64,000 nt of DNA, from assembly GCA_009842245.1 (NCBI GenBank), contig VYFT01000047.1:15881-79880 (forward strand). Reading direction: 5' to 3'. Both the position numbers and the translations under genes were made by a program. The stretch is from Gammaproteobacteria bacterium (GTDB lineage: Bacteria; Pseudomonadota; Gammaproteobacteria; Pseudomonadales; Azotimanducaceae). The notes under the pieces were generated by a model, which was given only the letters and a program-made list of their open reading frames with translations, was not told the DNA's origin and made no database searches. Below are positions 1-9,444 of this stretch, in pieces. Positions within the stretch are counted from its first letter, which is position 1. Each line of letters opens with the position of its first letter.

Positions 1-1
1 C

Positions 2-1006
2 CACGGGTACACTCCAGCTCCGGGAATTCTGCCGCTACGAGAAGCAGTGGCTAATGACATATTGAAGTATCGAAACGTCTCGGTCCACCCAGACGAAATT
101 CTTGTCGTACCTGGTGGGAAAGTCGTGCTGTTCTTTGCTATCCTCATGTTTGGTGAATCAGGTGCTGAGATCCTCTATCCGAACCCCAGTTTTCCTATTT
201 ATCAATCTGTGATCGACTTTTCCGGCGCACGCGCGGTTCCGATTCCGTTACTCGAAAAGAACGGTTTTGCATTTTCTGCTGATGAAGTCTTGAACTTGAT
301 CACTGAGAAGACGACACTAATCATCATCAACTCGCCAGCAAATCCCACTGGTGGTACGGTCCCCAAGTCCGAAATTGACAAGCTCGTCGCTGGTCTTCAG
401 GAGTTTCCTCACGTGGCTATTTTGAGTGACGAAATCTACTCCAGAATCTGCTACGACGAAGAACACACCACGCTATTGGCCTACCCAGAAATAAGAGACC
501 GGCTCATATTGCTCGATGGTTGGAGTAAGACTTACGCCATGACCGGGTGGCGTTTGGGTTATTCCGTGTGGCCGCAGCAGTTAATCGAACCTGCCCAACG
601 GCTCGCGATCAACTGCCATTCTTGTGTGAATACACCAGCACAATACGGTGCTATCGCGGCTATTGAGGGACCGCAAGATTTCGTAGCAGAGATGAACCGG
701 GCATTTCTTACCCGGCGAGACTACTTGGTCAATGCACTCAATACCATCGAAGATGTCCGTTGTACGTTACCCCACGGTGCGTTCTACGCCTTCCCTAACA
801 TCATCCAAACTGGTAAGTCAGCCCAACAGATACAGAACGAACTACTGAACGACCACTTTGTCGCTACGGTCGCGGGTACTAGTTTTGGTACTTTGGGCGA
901 AGGCTATTTACGGCTTTCGTACGCGGCTTCACTGGACGACCTAAAAGTTGCAGTCTATCGACTGAACGAGTATTGCAGCACGTCTTCTCTCCAAACGTAC
1001 AACTAA
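2..1006 (+). CDS. PLP-dependent aminotransferase, class I/II (5' end cut by window)
   Basis: The reading frame is open from base 2, and the residues before the first GTG (HGYTPAPGILPLREAV) match the conserved N-terminal part of fold-type I aspartate-family aminotransferases. The true start is therefore outside the window and the GTG at 47 is an internal codon. Visible motifs are NSPANPTGG, SDEIYS and the PLP-lysine loop WSKTYAMTGWRLGY. Family knowledge places it as a cytosolic transaminase using an amino acid and a 2-oxo acid; the substrate cannot be read from sequence. It ends 9 bases before the next gene on the same strand, so the two are probably co-transcribed. Confidence 0.9.
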   Translation, partial: HGYTPAPGILPLREAVANDILKYRNVSVHPDEILVVPGGKVVLFFAILMFGESGAEILYPNPSFPIYQSVIDFSGARAVPIPLLEKNGFAFSADEVLNLITEKTTLIIINSPANPTGGTVPKSEIDKLVAGLQEFPHVAILSDEIYSRICYDEEHTTLLAYPEIRDRLILLDGWSKTYAMTGWRLGYSVWPQQLIEPAQRLAINCHSCVNTPAQYGAIAAIEGPQDFVAEMNRAFLTRRDYLVNALNTIEDVRCTLPHGAFYAFPNIIQTGKSAQQIQNELLNDHFVATVAGTSFGTLGEGYLRLSYAASLDDLKVAVYRLNEYCSTSSLQTYN

Positions 1007-1015
1007 AGGATTGTT

Positions 1016-1879
1016 ATGAAATTTGGTGTGGTGTTTCCTCAAACGGAAATTGGAACAAATCCGGACGACATCGCAGCGTTTGCAAGAGCGGTAGAAGAAA
1101 TGGGGTACGACCATATCCTAACCTATGACCATGTCTTAGGCGCTGATACGACAAATCGTCCTGATTGGAAGGGTGTCTACACTTCAGAGGATATGTTCCA
1201 CGAGCCGTTTGTATTGTTTAGCTACCTCGCTGCAATCTGTAAGCGGATCGAATTCGTAACAGGAATTCTGATATTACCCCAACGGCAAACTGCCCTTGTT
1301 GCGAAACAAGCGGCGTGCCTTGACATACTTAGTCGAGGTCGGTTACGACTCGGTATAGGCATCGGTTGGAATGCAGTTGAGTATGAAGCGTTAGGAGAAA
1401 ACTTTCGAAATCGTGGTCGTCGTTCCGCGGAACAAATCGATGTATTACGACGTCTCTGGGCGGAACCAATCATCAACTACGAGGGACAGTGGCACAAGAT
1501 TACCGAAGCTGGCTTAAATCCGCTTCCTAGAAACCGAACCATTCCTATTTGGCTCGGCGGTGTCGCACCGCAAGTGATCAGTCGAGTCGCAAAACTTGGG
1601 GACGGTTGGTTTCCGTTTTACAACCCAGATATTGAAACGCAGATTCAAGACATGCAGACGCAAGCACGCGCCTACGACCGGGACCCCAACTCAATTGGAA
1701 TCGAGTGTGTAGTACGCGCCAACCAATCCAAACAAGACGCGATCGACCGTATTAAACACTGCCAAGACATCGGAGTTACCCACATCTCTGTGGTTACCAT
1801 GAGCCAAGGCTACGACACGGTGCAAGAGCATATTGACTCGATCTCTAGGTACATGAACGAGATCGTACACGCGGTCTGA
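1016..1879 (+). CDS. LLM-class flavin/F420-type oxidoreductase
   Basis: The 287-residue product has the luciferase-like monooxygenase TIM-barrel pattern: an N-terminal KFGVVFPQTE strand, ILPQRQTALVAKQAACLDILS in the middle and GRLRLGIGIGWNAVEYEALG, then PIWLGG near residue 180. It resembles the subgroup often annotated as F420-dependent (TIGR03619-like), but in a gammaproteobacterium FMN is equally possible. The start is ATG with AAAGGA upstream, 9 bases after the aminotransferase stop. The pairing with a transaminase suggests a small catabolic operon; the substrate is unknown. Confidence 0.85.
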   Translation: MKFGVVFPQTEIGTNPDDIAAFARAVEEMGYDHILTYDHVLGADTTNRPDWKGVYTSEDMFHEPFVLFSYLAAICKRIEFVTGILILPQRQTALVAKQAACLDILSRGRLRLGIGIGWNAVEYEALGENFRNRGRRSAEQIDVLRRLWAEPIINYEGQWHKITEAGLNPLPRNRTIPIWLGGVAPQVISRVAKLGDGWFPFYNPDIETQIQDMQTQARAYDRDPNSIGIECVVRANQSKQDAIDRIKHCQDIGVTHISVVTMSQGYDTVQEHIDSISRYMNEIVHAV

Positions 1880-2011
1880 CACACCGAGCCATGGTACGGG
1901 GCAACTCGCTCAAACCCATACAATAAAATTGTTTTATGGTAAGGACCTAATGTGTAGTCTCGACTCGCATGTCTTTTTTACCCAATTAACACAAACGGAA
2001 CAGAGTGAAAC

Positions 2012-2437
2012 ATGTCAATCAAGCCAATCTTCGATACGATTAAGGAAATAAAGCAGGACATTGAGAACTTGAGCTGCGAAGAACTCGCCCAAGAAATGGG
2101 AAGTGATAACAAGCCGTTGCTCGTTGATATTCGTGAAATGCAAGAACGCGTCGATTCCGGTGCTATTCCAGACTCGGTCCACGCACCACGGGGCATGTTG
2201 GAATTTTGGGCGGATCCTTCTAGCCCCTATCACCGAAAATACTTCAAAGGCGATAAGCGCATCATACTCTACTGTGCCGGAGGTGCTCGGTCCGCATTAG
2301 CTGTCAAAGCAATGCGGGATATGGGTTTTTCCGACGTAGCACATCTGGACCCTGGTTTTGTTGGTTGGGCTAAGGAGAAACGCCCCGTCGAAGAGACCGC
2401 GAGCAAATCTCGTTGGATCCGGAAGATTCTCAAATAG
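2012..2437 (+). CDS. Rhodanese-like domain protein
   Basis: This 141-residue cytosolic protein has a single rhodanese fold. Residues 30-130 hold LLVDIRE, the GAIPDSVHAPRG turn and the active-site loop CAGGARS with the catalytic cysteine near residue 88, followed by the typical LDPGFVGWAKE end. A 30-residue N-terminal helical extension precedes the domain. Family members carry persulfide sulfur on the loop cysteine; the acceptor is not identifiable. It stands alone, about 130 bases after the oxidoreductase and 33 bases before the ABC transporter ATPase. Confidence 0.88.
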   Translation: MSIKPIFDTIKEIKQDIENLSCEELAQEMGSDNKPLLVDIREMQERVDSGAIPDSVHAPRGMLEFWADPSSPYHRKYFKGDKRIILYCAGGARSALAVKAMRDMGFSDVAHLDPGFVGWAKEKRPVEETASKSRWIRKILK

Positions 2438-2470
2438 ACAAAGACTCATCACTAGCTTCACAGAATAGTC

Positions 2471-3646
2471 TTGCATACTGAAAAAGAGGTTCAAGTCCCT
2501 GAAACGAGTTCAAACACTCACATAGAGTTTGAACACGTCTACAAGAGCTACGACAACGAATCCAACGTCGTCCGCGACCTCAATCTGAAGATTGAGGAAA
2601 ACGAATTTCTAACTCTCCTCGGGCCATCCGGATCTGGGAAGACTACATGCTTAATGTTGTTAGCTGGTTTTGAGCCAATCAGTTCCGGTTCGATCAAGAT
2701 TCACGGACAACCAATTCAAGACATCCTGCCGCACAAACGGAACATTGGAATGGTGTTTCAAAATTACGCGCTATTTCCACATATGAGTGTTGGGAAAAAT
2801 CTTGAGTTTCCTTTAGAAGTACGCGGAGTAAGCAAGTCGCGACGAGTGGAAAGTGTAGAGCGTGCTCTCGATTTGGTACAGTTAAGCGGATTTGAAAATC
2901 GAAAACCGTCTCAACTGTCTGGAGGCCAACAACAACGGGTTGCTATTGCGCGCGCGTTGGTTTATGAACCAAGCATAGTGTTGATGGACGAACCACTCGG
3001 CGCTCTCGACCGTCGATTGAGAGAAGAAATGCAGTACGAAATTCGGCGTTTGCACCAACAATTGGATGTGACTATGATCTATGTGACGCATGACCAGCAA
3101 GAAGCGATGGTATTGTCAGATCGAGTCGCTGTGTTTCAAGACGGTTTAGTTCAACAAATCGCGACGCCCGAGACGTTGTACGAAGAGCCTGGACGTGTTT
3201 TCGTCTCGTCGTTCATTGGTGACAATAACGTTCTTTACGGTGTAGTCAAGAAGATCGAGGACAACGAGATCTGCCACGTTGACTTAGACGGAGACAATCG
3301 AGTCCAAGCCCTCGCGGTAACACATCACAATCCTGGTGACGAAGTATGGCTAACGATTCGACCGGAACGAGTAAGCATTCGACCCGAAAAGGATACGTAC
3401 ACCAACGACTTTCCAGCCATCGTAAACGATGTTGTGTTTATGGGAGACCACTTACGCTTGAACGTGACCACTTGTGGAGTGCGCGATTTCATCGTCAAGA
3501 TTCCCAACATCGTTGGCCACGGTGGCGTATTACCGGGGGACGAAATTCGTATCGGTTGGGCAGCTCTCGATTGCCGCGCGATTGCCCGTGAAATAAATTT
3601 AGAACAAAAGGAGATTGCAACAAATGAAAAGACTTATATTCCGTAG
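2471..3646 (+). CDS. ABC transporter ATP-binding protein, polyamine (PotA) type
   Basis: The 391-residue ATPase has Walker A GPSGSGKTT at residues 51-59, the Q-loop FQNYALFPHM, signature LSGGQQQR from residue 149, Walker B IVLMDEPLGALD and the switch histidine in YVTHDQQEA. A C-terminal TOBE-like region (about residues 260-370) is the layout of PotA/PotG. The only start in frame after the upstream stop is TTG at 2471, with a weak ribosome site. Its 3' end overlaps the binding-protein gene by 23 bases. With the next three genes it makes a full importer; polyamines are the likely substrate by family. Confidence 0.92.
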   Translation: MHTEKEVQVPETSSNTHIEFEHVYKSYDNESNVVRDLNLKIEENEFLTLLGPSGSGKTTCLMLLAGFEPISSGSIKIHGQPIQDILPHKRNIGMVFQNYALFPHMSVGKNLEFPLEVRGVSKSRRVESVERALDLVQLSGFENRKPSQLSGGQQQRVAIARALVYEPSIVLMDEPLGALDRRLREEMQYEIRRLHQQLDVTMIYVTHDQQEAMVLSDRVAVFQDGLVQQIATPETLYEEPGRVFVSSFIGDNNVLYGVVKKIEDNEICHVDLDGDNRVQALAVTHHNPGDEVWLTIRPERVSIRPEKDTYTNDFPAIVNDVVFMGDHLRLNVTTCGVRDFIVKIPNIVGHGGVLPGDEIRIGWAALDCRAIAREINLEQKEIATNEKTYIP

Positions 3647-4706
3647 TTTAGCTTTTCTATTTGCGTTAGTATCAGCAAACGTGTTCGCAGAGGGAGAACT
3701 CACAATCGTTTCGTGGGGTGGTTCTTACGCAAAAGCAAGTATCGACGGAATCTTTAAACCGTTTGAAGAGGCAACAGGGATTAAAGTGAACGTCGAAGAC
3801 TATAACGGCGGATTAGCGCAAATCCGCGGCCAAGTCGAGTCTGGCAACGTTCACTGGGATGTAGTTGACGTCGAATCGCAAGACGACCTCATCGGTTGTG
3901 ATGAGGGGCTCTTGGAATACCTAGACGACCTTGAGTTACCGGATGCCCCCGACGGAACGTCAGCTGAGGAAGATTTCTTTGAAGATGCAAACTCTGAATG
4001 TGGTTTAGGCAACATCGTGTGGGCTACCGTCATCGCTTACAACTCATCGACTTATGAGGAAGATCCGCCGTCGACTATGGCTGACTTTTTTGATTTGGAG
4101 AAGTACCCGGGTAAACGGGGAATGCGTCGCACCCCCGAAGTGAATTTCGAGTTTGCTCTGATGGCAGACGGCGTGCCACCCGAAGAAGTCTACGATCTAT
4201 TGTCCACCGACGAAGGCATTGACCGCGCGTTCAAAAAGTTAGACACCATAAAAGACTCAATCATTTTTTGGGAAACAGGCGCGCAACCTCCACAGCTCCT
4301 AGCAGATAAAGAAGTTGCAATTACTACAGCGTATAACGGGCGGATCTTTAACGCGATCAACACGGAGAAACAACCCTTTGTCATCGTATGGGACAGTCAT
4401 ATACGCGACTATGGACAGTGGGTAATTGTTGCCGGAGCTCCAAATTTGGACAACGCTAAAAAGTTCCTGCAGTTTGCGGCACGAAGCACATCAATGGCGG
4501 GTGTTTCGAATAGGATTTCTTACGGTCCACTAAGACACTCAGCATGGGGTTTGGTTGACAAACACGTCGACACCAACATCGATATGAGACCACATATGCC
4601 AACAGCGCCGGAAAACTCCAAGAACTATCTCGACAATAACGCAGAATGGTGGGCAGAGCACAGAGACGACCTCTTTGAACGCTTCGGTGTGTGGTTGTCG
4701 AATTAA
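3624..4706 (+). CDS. Extracellular substrate-binding protein, polyamine (PotD/PotF) type
   Basis: The 360-residue periplasmic binding protein starts with a signal peptide (MKRLIFRSLAFLFALV, cleavage near ANVFA-EG) followed by LTIVSWGGSYAKA, typical of PotD/PotF-like proteins. I chose ATG 3624 because AAAAGGAG lies 11 bases upstream; the TTG at 3615 is only 2 bases from that site. The C-terminal half contains the PENSKNYLDNNAEWWAEH block conserved in this family. The gene overlaps the ATPase gene and is followed by both permeases, so the protein should deliver substrate to that complex. The exact ligand is inferred from family only. Confidence 0.9.
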   Translation: MKRLIFRSLAFLFALVSANVFAEGELTIVSWGGSYAKASIDGIFKPFEEATGIKVNVEDYNGGLAQIRGQVESGNVHWDVVDVESQDDLIGCDEGLLEYLDDLELPDAPDGTSAEEDFFEDANSECGLGNIVWATVIAYNSSTYEEDPPSTMADFFDLEKYPGKRGMRRTPEVNFEFALMADGVPPEEVYDLLSTDEGIDRAFKKLDTIKDSIIFWETGAQPPQLLADKEVAITTAYNGRIFNAINTEKQPFVIVWDSHIRDYGQWVIVAGAPNLDNAKKFLQFAARSTSMAGVSNRISYGPLRHSAWGLVDKHVDTNIDMRPHMPTAPENSKNYLDNNAEWWAEHRDDLFERFGVWLSN

Positions 4707-4761
4707 CGAGCCGATTTCTATTTCTAATTAAGCTCTTTCCCTAAATCATGTAGTTTAACTC

Positions 4762-5595
4762 GTGGAACGCGCGTTTTGGAATATCGGCAAAGGAGTCCTG
4801 ACTCTCTTTGTCGTACTTGGCTTCGTTTTCCTCGTCGCGCCTTTACTCGTAGTCATACCGCTCAGCTTTAACGCGGAACCCTACTTTACATTCACCGAAG
4901 GGATGCTCCGCTTTGAAAGCGAAGCTTATTCGCTACGCTGGTATCGTTCCATATTTGAGAGTGAAGATTGGCTACGCGCGATTCAAAACAGCTTTTTCAT
5001 TGGAATTTTTGCCACTGTCCTAGCTACTGTATTAGGAACGTTGGCAGCGATGGGATTGAATGATCCAAGACTACCGTTCCGAAAGTTTGTCAGTGCGTTA
5101 ATCATTTCTCCGATCGTGACTCCCATAATCGTGGTTGCAGTTAGCGTCTACTTCTTCTATACCGACCTAGGTCTAGGTCAAACTTATCTTGGCATCATAC
5201 TTGCTCACGCCATGATCGGTGCCCCTTACGTTGTGATCACCGTCTCGGCAACACTTGCAAACTTTGACTACACTCTCCTCCGCGCAGCCGCCAGTCTTGG
5301 AGCTAATCCTTGGACAGCTTTTAGACGAGTCCAATTACCGATTATTTCCCGTGGAGTGATCACGGGTGCGCTGTTCGCTTTTATTAATTCATTTGATGAA
5401 GTTGTAATCGTACTGTTTATGGCGGGACTCAAACAACGAACTATTCCACGTGAGATGTGGTCCGGAATCCGAGAAGAAATCAGTCCGACGATCCTGGCAG
5501 TTGCTACTCTACTCATTCTGTTAGTAGTACTGGTTTTGATCACGGTTGAGTTACTGAAGACTCTGGGCGAAAAGAACAAGCTGAGCTCGAATTGA
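4762..5595 (+). CDS. ABC transporter permease, PotC type
   Basis: The 277-residue inner-membrane protein has about six transmembrane helices and the cytosolic EAA loop RAAASLGANPWTAFRRVQLP near residue 175, which contacts the ATPase. It matches the PotC/PotI half of polyamine importers. The start is GTG 4762 without a clear ribosome site. The stop is directly followed (one base) by the second permease. The order PotC-like before PotB-like is the reverse of the E. coli pot operons. Confidence 0.9.
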   Translation: MERAFWNIGKGVLTLFVVLGFVFLVAPLLVVIPLSFNAEPYFTFTEGMLRFESEAYSLRWYRSIFESEDWLRAIQNSFFIGIFATVLATVLGTLAAMGLNDPRLPFRKFVSALIISPIVTPIIVVAVSVYFFYTDLGLGQTYLGIILAHAMIGAPYVVITVSATLANFDYTLLRAAASLGANPWTAFRRVQLPIISRGVITGALFAFINSFDEVVIVLFMAGLKQRTIPREMWSGIREEISPTILAVATLLILLVVLVLITVELLKTLGEKNKLSSN

Positions 5596-5596
5596 C

Positions 5597-6793
5597 ATGC
5601 CGAATCATCGAAATATGAAGAGTAGGATTCGTCCAATTGGGTTAGCCCTTCCTCTCGTAGCTTTTATTGTGATTACGTTCTTAATACCTTTAGGGAACAT
5701 GGTGAAGGAAAGCGTGTACGATGCCGAAGTAGCAGGTGCGCTACCGAGTACTTTGCGACTGTTGAAAGATTGGGACGGTGTTGACTTACCTACCGAAGAG
5801 GTCTTTCGTACATTAGCAACAGAAATTGTGATCTTACAGGAAAGTCGTGCTCTTGGGAAGATTGCCAATCGCGTCAATCGAGTAATCTCAGGGACTCGAA
5901 GTGTTTGGGGAAAGACTGCTCGTCGGGTCAAAGATGCGGAAACCGACGATATGACGACAACCATGATTGAGATCGATGACCGATGGCGAGATCTCGCTCT
6001 CTGGCGCGGAATCAAAGAAGCTGGACAACGCTATACACCTCGGAACTTCTTACATGCGGTTGATCTTACCAAAGATGATGATGGCTCAATCGTTCCTGCC
6101 GAAAGAGAACGACGAGTGTATAACACGTTATACATACGGACTCTGCAAGTCGCTATTACAGTAACGCTGCTCAGCTTGCTAATTGGGTACCCAATAGCTT
6201 ACGCGATTGCACACGCACCACCGACACTATCGAAAATCTTGTTACTGTGTGTATTGGTACCATTTTGGACATCTTTGTTAGCTCGTGCAACATCTTGGAT
6301 CGTGTTACTGCAAACCCAAGGGGTAGTCAATGATGCCTTGGTTTGGTTCCGCCTGGTTCCAGATGAGGGCCGCCTATCGCTGATCTACAACATGACGGGG
6401 ACCTTGATTGCTATGACGCAGAACTTGTTGCCATTCGCGGTATTGCCGATCTATGCCGTTCTCAGTTCGATTCCACCCACGTACATGCGCGCAGCAGCCT
6501 CATTGGGTGCAAATCCCATGCAAGCATTCTTTAGGGTGTATTGGCCACAGTCGTTGCCAGGAGTTGCGTCTGGATGCCTTTTAGTCTTCATTCTCTCTAT
6601 TGGTTTTTACATCACGCCTGCGATCGTGGGCGGAACCAAAGGACAGTTGATATCAAACATGATCGCTTACCACATCGACAACAATAACTGGGGCTTAGCC
6701 GCCGCAATTTCGGTGATCGTACTCTTGAGCGTACTACTCTTGTACGTAATTTTCGATCGTTGGGTTGGAGTTGACAAGTTAAAACTAAGTTAA
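5597..6793 (+). CDS. ABC transporter permease, PotB type, with long periplasmic insert
   Basis: This is the second permease (398 residues). A transmembrane helix at residues 15-35 is followed by about 150 hydrophilic, charged residues before the canonical permease core, which begins near LQVAITVTLLSLLIGYPIAY. The EAA loop RAAASLGANPMQAFFRVYWP is present. PotB/PotH proteins are usually 275-320 residues, so the insert after helix 1 explains the extra length; such extended permeases exist in this family. It is the last gene of the transporter operon. The ATG at 5597 is used; an ATG six codons later is an alternative. Confidence 0.88.
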   Translation: MPNHRNMKSRIRPIGLALPLVAFIVITFLIPLGNMVKESVYDAEVAGALPSTLRLLKDWDGVDLPTEEVFRTLATEIVILQESRALGKIANRVNRVISGTRSVWGKTARRVKDAETDDMTTTMIEIDDRWRDLALWRGIKEAGQRYTPRNFLHAVDLTKDDDGSIVPAERERRVYNTLYIRTLQVAITVTLLSLLIGYPIAYAIAHAPPTLSKILLLCVLVPFWTSLLARATSWIVLLQTQGVVNDALVWFRLVPDEGRLSLIYNMTGTLIAMTQNLLPFAVLPIYAVLSSIPPTYMRAAASLGANPMQAFFRVYWPQSLPGVASGCLLVFILSIGFYITPAIVGGTKGQLISNMIAYHIDNNNWGLAAAISVIVLLSVLLLYVIFDRWVGVDKLKLS

Positions 6794-6891
6794 GACACAG
6801 GACTTCTCCCCCAAAAAACCACCGTTAGGAACCCGCATAAGATAATGTAGAATCTCTGTGGTTAACCAAGATTCCATTGGAGAAATCTAAC

Positions 6892-7707
6892 ATGAGAGTC
6901 TCTAAATTTTCACTTCCTGTGATCATCGCTGGATTTGTACTGACGTTTTTGCTCACCGGTAGCCTATCAGCAAAAGAACGGGGGTGGTACGTTCACGGTG
7001 GCCTTTCCTATTGGAACGACATGCGCCAGTGGGAAAACGGCAGCTATTTTGTCAACTATTTGCCCGGTTTTAGTACAACTGGTTTGGGAAAAGACGGTTC
7101 CGCTAGCCAACTTTCCCTCGGAATAGGTTACAACTTCAACAAAAACTGGGCGATTGAAATTGTCAGGGGTGGGGTACCGGATCTGATCATTCCCGGAACC
7201 CACTGGTTGATCCCTCCGGTAGGACCAGATGACGAGCCGGTGTCTGCGTCTTGGGTAGTCTCGTTGAACGACAATAATTTTGGAGTTACGTCTGTCATCT
7301 ACGATCACTACCTCAGCGAACGAGTTTCTTTATTTTTGAAAGTTGGTAGGGGGACGAGCGGTGGTGCTAAAGAGAAATTGGATAGTACTCTAATGGATTC
7401 CCATCGTGAGTTGCTTGATGAACAGATACCTAATAACGTGCTACGGTCTGGACGTAGATATTGTGATGGGTGTGGTCTTCGCGCCGGTATCAAAGTTTAT
7501 GCAGTTGGTATGCGAATGCCTTTGTTTCGTTATACAAAGGTCTCCATCACTGTCTCGTACCAGTTCATAAGGAAAGATGTACGGAACTATCTTAGAAGGG
7601 AATGGGACGAAGAAGCGATTCCGCCTCTACCTCCACAGACCAGGCAATACGAAACTGGAACGGTAAAAACGTCAACCTTCGAAATTGGCATCCAGCTGCA
7701 CTTGTAA
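6892..7707 (+). CDS. Predicted outer-membrane beta-barrel protein
   Basis: The 271-residue product has an N-terminal signal peptide (hydrophobic stretch FSLPVIIAGFVLTFLLTG, then SLSAKE). The rest alternates polar and aromatic residues, for example GWYVHGGLSYW, QLSLGIGYNFNKNWAIEIV, YLSERVSLFLKVG and VSITVSYQF, and it ends TSTFEIGIQLHL with a late aromatic/leucine residue. This is the pattern of small OmpA/OmpW-like barrels, but no specific family is recognised. I chose ATG 6892 because GGAG lies 8 bases upstream; the TTG at 6877 precedes that site. It is monocistronic and convergent with the next gene. Confidence 0.6.
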   Translation: MRVSKFSLPVIIAGFVLTFLLTGSLSAKERGWYVHGGLSYWNDMRQWENGSYFVNYLPGFSTTGLGKDGSASQLSLGIGYNFNKNWAIEIVRGGVPDLIIPGTHWLIPPVGPDDEPVSASWVVSLNDNNFGVTSVIYDHYLSERVSLFLKVGRGTSGGAKEKLDSTLMDSHRELLDEQIPNNVLRSGRRYCDGCGLRAGIKVYAVGMRMPLFRYTKVSITVSYQFIRKDVRNYLRREWDEEAIPPLPPQTRQYETGTVKTSTFEIGIQLHL

Positions 7708-7858
7708 ATTTGCGTCCTAGTAGAGTAGGAGTTTAGATTTGCGTTGAGAGATCAGTTGTTAGTGGAACGCATCGGTAGTTTATGTTGTGACCATGATGTC
7801 CGATTTGACTACGATTGGCTTCATTCACAATCTTTGTTTATCCCATTTTCAAGTACGT

Positions 7859-9334
7859 TTAACCACCATCGGAGTTTAGTACCTTTCTACGAGGTGCGAA
7901 CAATTCTTTTACGTTAACTGGTTCAAGAACTTTCAACACATCTGATCGAACACCCTTCGTTTCGATCCAGCCGACATATCTCGAATCCTCTCTAAATGCG
8001 ATCCATTTAGGATCGTCTTCCGCCCACCATGGTGGTGGTTGTAGCCAAAGTCTATTGTCATTACAATCAATACTATCAAATATATAATCATGAATATTAA
8101 GGTAGAGCCTTAATTCTACTTGAGCAACGCACGACAGATCTTCGACGTACGAATTCCATTCAGGATCTGAGGGAGAAAAGTCTTTATTCTCAAAACGTTC
8201 TATCCATATGAGGTAGTCCAAATCTTCAGTATTCAACTCTTTCCCTTTGACCTTCCACTCGTACAAAGCACGGTAACGATCAACCAGTTTGTTGTCTTTG
8301 TCTCGCAGTCTTGCTATCTCTAACGCTTCTTCCACTCCCTTCAAATCGTCTCTCCGAAATCGATTGAATGCGATAGCTAGTGCGGGTTTGCTCGACCGTG
8401 GTCGAATTTGCGCCCATCGAAGAAGCAAATCTTGAGCATCTTCGAACCACCCAAGATCAAAATACAGTATTGCTAATTCTCCAACCGCAGAGGAATTCGG
8501 AAACTGACCAGCAAGAAAAGTCATTTCACGTAAGTAAGTAACTAAGTTCTTTCTCTCCTCATACTTTAACTGAGCCTGAGTTACCTGAGTTGAATAGTAG
8601 TTCGAATTGTTTGACAGCGCTAATTCCACCCATTCCTTTCGCCAACTCATTGGGGCATCTGGGAGCATTTTCTTTAAGAGTTCGCTCATGTATGGTGAGG
8701 CATGCTCTTTGCGATAGACCAACTTCATGGCGGGCTCAAGAGAAGAGTATTCACGGTACTCTGCTAAGGCAAGAAGATACTGTTCAAGTGTGACCGAGTC
8801 CAATCCGTCGGAACTAGGATCGGGGATGGTGTTGTCGTAGAGTTTTTCAGCAACGTTGATTACGATTAAATTTCGAATCTCTAACACAGACAACTCAGGA
8901 TGAGCGAACTTCTCCTCCCATTTCAACTTCCACACGTCCTTTGAAACATCGATTAAGCGCATCTTTAATATCCACGCGTCCTGCTGTTCAACGCTAACTT
9001 CAAAACTTCCATCAACAATGTGAGTTGTACCCAGTTCGTTTCGAAACCCTCGAGACCGATGCTCTAGAGCTACAGCTTCCTCCGCAGCAGCGTAATCCAC
9101 AACATAAACATCGCGACTTGCGGCAACGAGTTCTGTGATGTGCTCAGGAAAACTACTCGTCAAGTGTGTTGGAAACTCTTCGGGCGCGTCAAACGGCAGG
9201 ACTGCGACTGTTATGAGTTTTGGAGCAGTCTTGGGTAGAAATATGAAGTAGCCCACGATCGTGATTACGACAACTGAAGTCATAAATATGACCGTGAAGA
9301 AAAATGCGTGAGATGTTGTATTCTCTTTAACCAT
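7859..9334 (-). CDS. Membrane-anchored TolB-like/TPR protein
   Basis: The 491-residue product has a transmembrane helix at about residues 10-32, then a periplasmic domain that reads like the TolB-N/FlgO-like module found with adenylate cyclases and wHTH regulators: VAVLPFDAPEE, a helix, then ELGTTHIVDGSFEV and MRLIDVSKDVWKLKWEEKF. Residues 200-400 are helical with TPR-like repeats such as LAILYFDLGWFEDAQDLLLRW. Usually this module is fused to a DNA-binding or cyclase domain; here it has only a membrane anchor. Function unknown; it could be a signalling scaffold. It is monocistronic on the minus strand. Confidence 0.55.
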   Translation of the reverse strand: MVKENTTSHAFFFTVIFMTSVVVITIVGYFIFLPKTAPKLITVAVLPFDAPEEFPTHLTSSFPEHITELVAASRDVYVVDYAAAEEAVALEHRSRGFRNELGTTHIVDGSFEVSVEQQDAWILKMRLIDVSKDVWKLKWEEKFAHPELSVLEIRNLIVINVAEKLYDNTIPDPSSDGLDSVTLEQYLLALAEYREYSSLEPAMKLVYRKEHASPYMSELLKKMLPDAPMSWRKEWVELALSNNSNYYSTQVTQAQLKYEERKNLVTYLREMTFLAGQFPNSSAVGELAILYFDLGWFEDAQDLLLRWAQIRPRSSKPALAIAFNRFRRDDLKGVEEALEIARLRDKDNKLVDRYRALYEWKVKGKELNTEDLDYLIWIERFENKDFSPSDPEWNSYVEDLSCVAQVELRLYLNIHDYIFDSIDCNDNRLWLQPPPWWAEDDPKWIAFREDSRYVGWIETKGVRSDVLKVLEPVNVKELFAPRRKVLNSDGG

Positions 9335-9444
9335 CTAGCTCCTCAAACATCTTCCCAGACAGTTCAAATATATAGATGCGCTTCCACCGTGATCGGGGGA
9401 AATTCTTTACTAAGTCTAAGTTATGCACACAGTGGAAAAAACTA

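Noticed and set aside
5440..5460. CCACGTGA core in the permease gene as a second parS
   Set aside because: Only the CCACGTG centre matches; the flanks do not form the 16-bp palindrome.
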